Below are positions 36,819 through 64,000 of a stretch of 64,000 nucleotides of DNA, piece after piece (position 1 is the first letter of the stretch; every line of letters starts with the position of its first letter). Source of the stretch: Paragordius varius (taxonomy: Eukaryota; Nematomorpha); NCBI GenBank assembly GCA_964247055.1, contig OZ176052.1:5394001-5458000 (forward strand), in the 5' to 3' direction. The notes beneath the pieces are model-generated. The model saw only the letters and a program-made list of their open reading frames with translations. It ran no database searches and was not told where the DNA came from. The position numbers were made by a program, and so were the translations under genes.

Positions 36819-38719
36819 AACAACTTCGCCATCCCAAATTAATTTATTTGTGCATATCTAGGCATGATGGGCCAAAGCCGAATCATTTTTATTATTGTTT
36901 ATGTTCTTTTATCCGAACTTCTAGTCCTCTTTTTGTTTTTTCCACACCCTAAATTCTACTCATCAATATATAAGTTCCCATTTTAAAAATAAATTGCAGT
37001 ATATAGAGTAGTTTATATAGGGTTTTTCACAATACAGCCTATTTAAAAAATCGTTTATATTTCCCAAATCTGTCTAAAATGTTGGGGGCAATTTTATAAT
37101 CGGACCAATTATTTATTTATTCATCACATAAATATTTTTGAGCAGATAAATTGTCCCTTTATTTTGATTAACTTTATAATAATTTATAACTTACCACATT
37201 TTTATATCGATTTATTTATGATTGCGCAAGTTATGATTGAACTCTTTTTTATTTTAAACACGAATAGATGAAATAATTAAGTTAGGATTTTATCACCCGT
37301 TAAGCAGACTCACAGTAGTAAATGCTACATTTTAGTTATAAGGTTTAAAATTATTTCAACTTTTTATCCATAAGACGTATACTATTTGAGCCTATTTGAA
37401 CAGCTCATTCGATATGCCTGAATGATCTAGAAAACTGGTAATTTTTTTGATATAATGATCATTTATTTTGCAAATATGTTATTTGGTCAGAGTAGATTCT
37501 CTTTTCATAAAAAATTTATTATTTTATTTTCATTTTTGTTTCAAAACTTACCTTAATGTAAAGCAGCGTTAATCATAATACCTAGCGGTTGATTGCGAAT
37601 GGTATGATACCCTTAGAAAAACTGGATATTTGTTGGGAAAAATATTTAGGATATATATAAGGATCAATCTTGCGTTAACAAATCATTTGTCACCTGATGT
37701 ACTACCGGTCACAATCTGCCAATCAAAAGTCCTTTATATATATTTAAAATAACTTTTTAATCTTGTATTAAAAAATATGAATAACTTTATAAAAAAATCC
37801 TCTATTTTTTTACCGTAAATATTTTATATTTAGGCAAGCAGAAAACTCCTAAAAATTATACTTTTATCTAATCTCTGGCGTAACAAAACGACCTGAAGTA
37901 TAGTTTTTATTAACTTTTTTCAAAAGAGCGGGTTAAGTTTTGGACCGATTAAAATTCATGGTTATAAGTAGTCATCATTAACACAAATTTATATATTAAT
38001 ATTGTAACATAAGAAAAAATTAATTTTTTAAATTGGTTTTGATAATATTTAAATAATAATAATAATAAATCAAAATTTAATAATCTGTTTTTTATATATT
38101 TCTATTAATTTTAAATATTATACCATTATCTTAATTTCATCACGTTTTAATAGTATGTTTTAATGTTTCCGATTGGTTATTTTTATCAGGGGTCATAAAT
38201 GCATTTATGAACAATTAGACATAACCCTAAAAGCCCATGGGTATATATTAGAGATTTATTGCGGTTTCATATAAGCCTTCGGCACAGTTTGGACTAAAAC
38301 CACAAATGTAAATCAGGGTACAGTTGATTAAAATATTAAAACTTTGTTTCATTCTCTAAAATATTCTCTTTAAAAATAATTTATGTAAACTTGAATACGA
38401 CACCGTGGTAATTATATGATAAAAGAGCCATATTTCTGAAAACCAAAATTTTTTATATAGCAATACCCATATTGGAGTTATAAATTACGTATTCGAAAAT
38501 ATTTGCAATTGCTAAACTCTTCTAATTAATTAATTTTCTAAACATCGTGGGGAGTTATAGTCCTTTTTAAGATATTATTTTTTACGGAACTTAATTTGTT
38601 AATGTATATCGATACATTGGTGTAGTATGGGTTTACACAAAATTCTAATAATAATCCCATGTGCCTTATTTGTAAACCAACGATAAGTAAGTTTCGTGAA
38701 TCTATATATTTATAAAAAT

Positions 38720-39440
38720 GGAAAATGATGGCTTTGTGATCTGGTACAACCGTAGCCCCATTCAAATCCAAACTTAGAAAAAATATAATCATTAATGAAT
38801 GCCCCGACAATAGTTTCGCCTTTTTTTTGAAATAGGCCCCCAGTTCGGGCCCACCCGGTGTGAAAAACGGTTTTTTTCGAAAACAGAAGTCCAAAAAAAT
38901 CGTGTCTTTGAGACAATTTTCTGGAGAACGTGTTGGACCATTCAATTTCAAATATGATTTTTGTTTGCTTATTTTCGATTGCGCCGAACATAGTCGTCTC
39001 GCTTTTTTGATTTAGGCCCTCTTTTTACCCGCTCCCCCCGTAAAATACAATTTTTTTTAAAAAACAAAGTCCACAAAAATAATTTTTTAAATCTATTTTT
39101 CGCCCTAGGTATGAGACCGTAAAAATTCAATATGGATTCCACGTATTCTCTGTTAAGCTACCCGCTAAAAACTGATTCCTCATGTAACTTTGTGATCTGT
39201 TTCCGGAAAACCGGTGAACCCAATCAAATCCAAATATCGAAAAAATATAATCATTAATAAATGTCCCGACAATAGCTTCGCCCTTTTTTGAAATTAGGTC
39301 CCCAGTTCGGGCCTACCCCGTGTAAAAAACAGGTTGAGAATTTTCCGGAGAACGTGTTGGACCATTCAATTTCAAATATGATTTTTGTTTACTTATTTTT
39401 GATCGCGCTGAACATAGTCGACTCACTTTTTCAAATAAAC
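38720..39440. repeat. diverged tandem duplication, unit about 0.46 kb, GC-richer than surroundings
   Basis: Blocks such as AATATAATCATTAATGAATG, CCCCAGTTCGGGCC and GAGAACGTGTTGGACCATTC occur at 38780-38960 and again at 39240-39375. The offset falls from 461 to about 425 bp because the second unit lacks some 36 bases. Open frames across it (38538-38991, minus) have no known family. The repeat may be a fragment of an unrecognised element or satellite. Confidence 0.7.
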
Positions 39441-39558
39441 AATATATTAGTATGAATGCACCGTTTTAAAATTCCTATAAAATCATATTTAAATAATGTT
39501 TCGAAATAATCCACATATGTGGATCATTTTATTGTCACCTACTTCAAATAGCCCCTCA

Positions 39559-39598
39559 GAAGTCCGAAGGACTTCCTCGTGCTGCGTAGCAGCACGAG
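39559..39598. repeat. GC-rich double hairpin
   Basis: Two perfect hairpins abut. The first is GAAGTCC-GAA-GGACTTC (39559-39575), a 7-bp stem with a 3-nt loop. The second, at 39576-39598, is CTCGTGCTGC with a GTA loop and GCAGCACGAG, a 10-bp stem. The 40 bases are about 60% GC inside a region near 75-80% AT. The form recalls the double-hairpin elements described in some fungal mitochondrial DNAs. Confidence 0.85.
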
Positions 39599-41713
39599 AT
39601 TTACGCCAGTATAAAATTAAACGACACGGTAATACATCTGGATTTTATTAATATGACTACAGAAATGAAAACACTGAAAATATAATCACTAAAAATTGTG
39701 AAAATCTTCAACCAACAATAATTTTCGCGCAACCTCCGATAATAATGCCAAGTTAGACTGTTGCAAATTTAATCGCCAAAAAATGAAACCTTATTCAGAT
39801 GGTATATTTATGCATGGTAGATATTATAAAATGAGTTTAACTTAATACAATTTATTCAATAAATAGTAAAAGTCTTTCGCGAATACTATATGTCGGCGAA
39901 TAAAAGAACCACATATGTCATTGTAAAAAAAATATGTTTGAATCAAGGTGAAACAAGCAGTTCATTGTTAATATTGATCTTTATTATAATCTCGGTATTT
40001 AGTTTAATACAATTTTAAAAGATTTCTCGGTAATACATACATATATTTCTAATATATTCTTTAATATATTTAAAAATAGAATGTTAAGCAGGAACTTTAT
40101 TGGGTAAGTTTAAGTATCGTCTGTGAAAATCATATCAATTTTTCGAATAGAATTCATTGTGATATATTTATCTGTAGTTTTATCGGCAGATATATAATTT
40201 CTTGTTTTTTACACATTTAGTACTATTTAACAGCAAATATATCAATACTATATTTTGATATTTATAAAAAAATTAACACATCTCTATATGTTTATATAAT
40301 ATATTTATTTGACACTTATGTCTTGATATATATTAACTCAAATGTGGCTCTTCGGATTTTTGAGGTCGAAAATGTAGCTCTTTAAGCTTGTATTGAACAC
40401 CCGTGCCTTAAATTATTAAACAGGTTGAAATCAAATTAATTTTTTATGGATGTTAAAAACAAACCAAATCTGACAAGCATATTATAAATTTTTTATAAAA
40501 ACACACGATATAAGCAGTATACATCAAAACATGCATATGACATATGTGATTTCAAAATTTATTTTTTAAATATTCCGATCTAGTAATAAATATATCAAAT
40601 TTTCACCATATACATATTTATTATATAGACAATAATATTTAAGGATGTTTTTTTTTATAATATATGACTTACCGTATAATTGGACAGTAAGTACCCAATA
40701 TTAAACACATGGTTTTAATTTATAGAAATATTTTTGGTTAATTCGATCCAAATATTATATTCTTATAATTGTATATAAATAATTGATTATATAAATAATT
40801 TTTTCTTAATCTTTCATATTGAGCGTCTTAATATCCGTTTAATTAGTTTAATTGTTTATATGATTGTTAGTAGAAAAAATTGTAAATATATAATGCGGAT
40901 AAAAAAATACTTTAAAAAATTATTGATTTGTTTTTAGTGGTATTTTAAATACGACGATTTAGAACTTATACACACATATATATATATACACATCAAGATT
41001 GTTTATTGATTTTTCATAAATATATATTTTTATGTATTTTTAGAGCAATGGAAGAATAGCATTTTTCTTATATTATAATTGTTATAAGAACGGAACAGGA
41101 CGGAACAAAAAAATAATTTTTAACTTGTAATACTTTGATAATCCCCACGTTTTCAACGACGGTCTCCTCCATAAGAATTTCCAATCATTATTAATATCAT
41201 ATAATAATTCCAAGAATTCTTTATATAATTCAAACAATATGATGATTGATTTTAATTTGAAACTTTGTGAAAACACGAAAATTATCACCCGTAGTAATAT
41301 AATACCATTTTCTTGGAAATTTATTTCAATTTTCGATCGCGATTTTGGGATGTTAAATAATAACAACACTCTTTTTACTTTTTTTTAAAAACTTTTCAAT
41401 CTAATAATTAAGTTTGCATCGTCGCTAAAAATATATTTGAGCCATGGGTTGAAATGTTTAATATATTGTTTGATAATTAATTATTATATTATACATCATT
41501 TAATCAACTTTTGTGAGTCGATTACGAAATCTAGTCATTGATTTTTCCTTTCTCAGAAATGGAAAAGTGGTGTGCAATATTAATCAAACATAAATCTATT
41601 CCTAAAATAATTCTCTTTTACGTTAAATCAAATTAAATCAATCACTAATAATCCAAAATCCACATATATACCCATTACTCAATCATAAAAGGCTATGAAA
41701 AAAATTATGTTAA

Positions 41714-62393
<20,680 letters not shown>

Positions 62394-63780
62394 CTCCTGA
62401 AAAAGCAAGGAGCCTGTGTTTGACGAGATTATAACTATAAAGTAAAAGGAAACATTAATCTAAGTCATTAAACCCCCCTAAGTGACTTGAAATTAAAATT
62501 ACACGCACACACATTTAATCATACAAAGTGGTGTTAAACGAATATCAATATAACATAGCACAAATACATTTTTAATAAAATAGCCAAATTAAATCAAAAA
62601 ACCAATTTGATATTATAAGCCCGTGATTTAACAATTATATGTGACATTAATTTTTATATTAAACATTGATTGATTGATCCCAGTTACCATTTTTACCATC
62701 TCGATTTTCACAATAAAGTTAATTATATCATATACTCGTAAAAATATCATTATACATACAATAATGTGAAAAATAAATTTATTTAAACCAAATACAATTG
62801 ATTCCTTACCAATAAGTTAAGCTTTCCGAACTTGCACCTAAAAGGGGTTTCGTTTAAATCTAGAATTAGATAACGCATACTTTTTTATAAATAAACCGAA
62901 TAAGAAAATATACGCTTAAAAATAGTGAATCAAAATATTAAGTAATTAATTTATATTAACAAAAGAATGTCGGATCTACCCATAGTGAGTCAAATTTAGG
63001 GAAAATTTTAATATACTTATTTTACAATTTTTGAAAACTCACCATCTTTTAATATCCAAGAGAATTTTAAAAGTTACGTTGCATTTAATGATAAACCCAC
63101 AAAACTAAAATTATTTATACATAAAGGCAAATGGCTATTTATTTTTGTGCTTCAATATGCTTAATTTGCAAAACGAATCGTTTAAGCTATGTTTTTTATT
63201 GTAACATCAAATGTACTTCGTTATGGCGGTTCTAACGTTTATTTCACAACAGAATCTCAAGACCTGAAAAATATTCGTCGTTTACGATAAAAGCAAGATT
63301 CGGTACCCTTATAATTATACAGAGTGTGCCGTTAAGGGTCAATTTGACTAAAGCATACCAGTTTTTCAAATCCCGAATGGGAGTTATGTTGCACATAATG
63401 AACGCAGAAAATTAAATATTTAGCTAATTGTTAAAAAAAATTATTTAGGAATCAATAAAAACTTTGCAAGTTGTGCTCGAGTGTTAATGTTTTATAAATA
63501 CAGTTTTTAAATGCAAATACCGATTTTTTATTGAAAAATCTAAAGTATTCAAAATGTTTTTTAAATAAATTTTTAGGCTTTATTAAAGGGTAATTTAAAA
63601 TATCAATTATGCACACCCAAAAGTCTCTTAATTTAATCAATTTGATGCAATTAAATCAATAAAGGTCTCTTACCGTGACCATCGTTAATTCTAGCTATCT
63701 TGTCCACCAAATAATAAATTTATGCAAAAAATAATATTATATTAAATTTATTCCAATTTTACGTAAAAAACATGTATTTT
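62394..63780. other. region downstream of PLCB4
   Basis: Nothing was recognised apart from the presumed 3' untranslated sequence just after the stop codon. AATAAA-like strings are too frequent in this composition to choose a polyadenylation site. Confidence 0.45.
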
Positions 63781-63789
63781 GAAAGGAAA

Positions 63790-64000
63790 TCGATTATTAT
63801 TTAATATAGTACATCGTCTTCAGAATTCGCTCATCTCTCAGTTAATATATGAGTAATAGAAAAACTCATGGCGAAACCATTCCTCAACCATTCTCCCACT
63901 TTTTCAAAATTGTTTAGGTGCTGCTTTCTAGTGTGCCCCCCATTGATGTGAAGTTGTTTTAGTCAGATGACGTTAGGTTAGGGGAATTAAGCGGATGCGG
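63790..64000 (-). mobile_element. decayed mariner transposase C-terminal remnant, cut by the window edge
   Basis: On the minus strand, 63998 downward reads PHPLNSPNLTSSD, matching the mariner block HPPYSPDLAPSD around the last catalytic Asp. In other frames it continues with FTSMGGTL and NNFEKVGEWL, as in mariner C-termini. Frameshifts and stops show it is dead. The remainder lies beyond the right edge. Confidence 0.6.

Larger units (their letters stand above)
36036..41713. other. intergenic region upstream of PLCB4
   Basis: No conserved exon was found in 5.7 kb. It holds a 46-bp tandem duplication, a diverged 0.46-kb duplication, a GC-rich double hairpin and what may be an hAT-like end near 40340-40410 (ATGTGGCTCT and TGAACACCCGTG). 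The PLCB4 promoter should lie toward the right end. A 95-codon minus-strand reading frame at 41082-41369 matches nothing I know. Confidence 0.45.

Noticed and set aside
41082-41369. 95-codon minus-strand reading frame upstream of PLCB4
   Set aside because: It has no recognisable family and no splice partners, and long frames are expected occasionally in this composition.

Overview
The window is nuclear DNA of a very AT-rich animal (my impression is close to 80% AT; not computed). It carries spliceosomal GT-AG introns and three clear metazoan genes: an HINFP-type zinc-finger transcription factor, FAF1, and a PLCB4/norpA-type phospholipase C-beta. All three could be rebuilt exon by exon by hand, and every exon junction keeps phase (HINFP 5598 nt, FAF1 2268 nt, PLCB4 4503 nt of coding sequence, each a multiple of three). 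The species is not identifiable from the sequence. Several introns are only 23-30 nt long. That, the AT bias and the Asn-rich protein tracts suggest a small or simplified invertebrate lineage: dicyemids are known for introns of this size, and schistosome flatworms for tiny 5' introns. This is inference.

Layout. 0-3 kb: the 3' end of an unrecognised coiled-coil gene (+), whose last intron holds two inverted fragments of a Penelope-like, GIY-YIG-bearing retroelement. 3-6.8 kb: no gene; a Tc1/mariner-like element with a transposase remnant and a perfectly palindromic element nested in it. 6.8-19.5 kb: the HINFP gene (-), 13 exons, 1865 aa, about 3.6 times the human length because of Asn/Ser/Gln-rich insertions; its introns contain a LINE fragment and a 2.66-kb foldback element. 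19.5-27.9 kb: gene-poor, with an inverted-repeat element, several MITEs, an hAT-type MITE and a decayed LINE. 27.96-35.61 kb: FAF1 (-), 21 exons, 755 aa, whose first six introns are all 24-28 nt. 35.71-36.04 kb: a small two-exon membrane-protein gene (+), head to head with FAF1 with 91 bp between the start codons. 36-41.7 kb: intergenic, with a diverged 0.46-kb tandem duplication and a GC-rich double hairpin. 41.71-62.39 kb: PLCB4 (+), 35 exons, 1500 aa, introns 89-3363 nt filled with MITEs and two copies of a tRNA-derived SINE. 62.4-64 kb: no gene; a decayed mariner transposase end enters from the right edge.

The genes do not form a pathway. HINFP-type factors are known as regulators of histone H4 transcription, FAF1 as a ubiquitin and p97/VCP adaptor, and PLCB4/norpA as the Gq-coupled phosphoinositide hydrolase. 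The main points of interest are the inflated HINFP protein with a zinc finger that appears split between its two cysteines, the micro-introns and their uneven distribution between and along genes, the altered p97-binding loop of FAF1, and a swarm of inverted-repeat elements that mostly share CAGT...ACTG ends and TA target sites.
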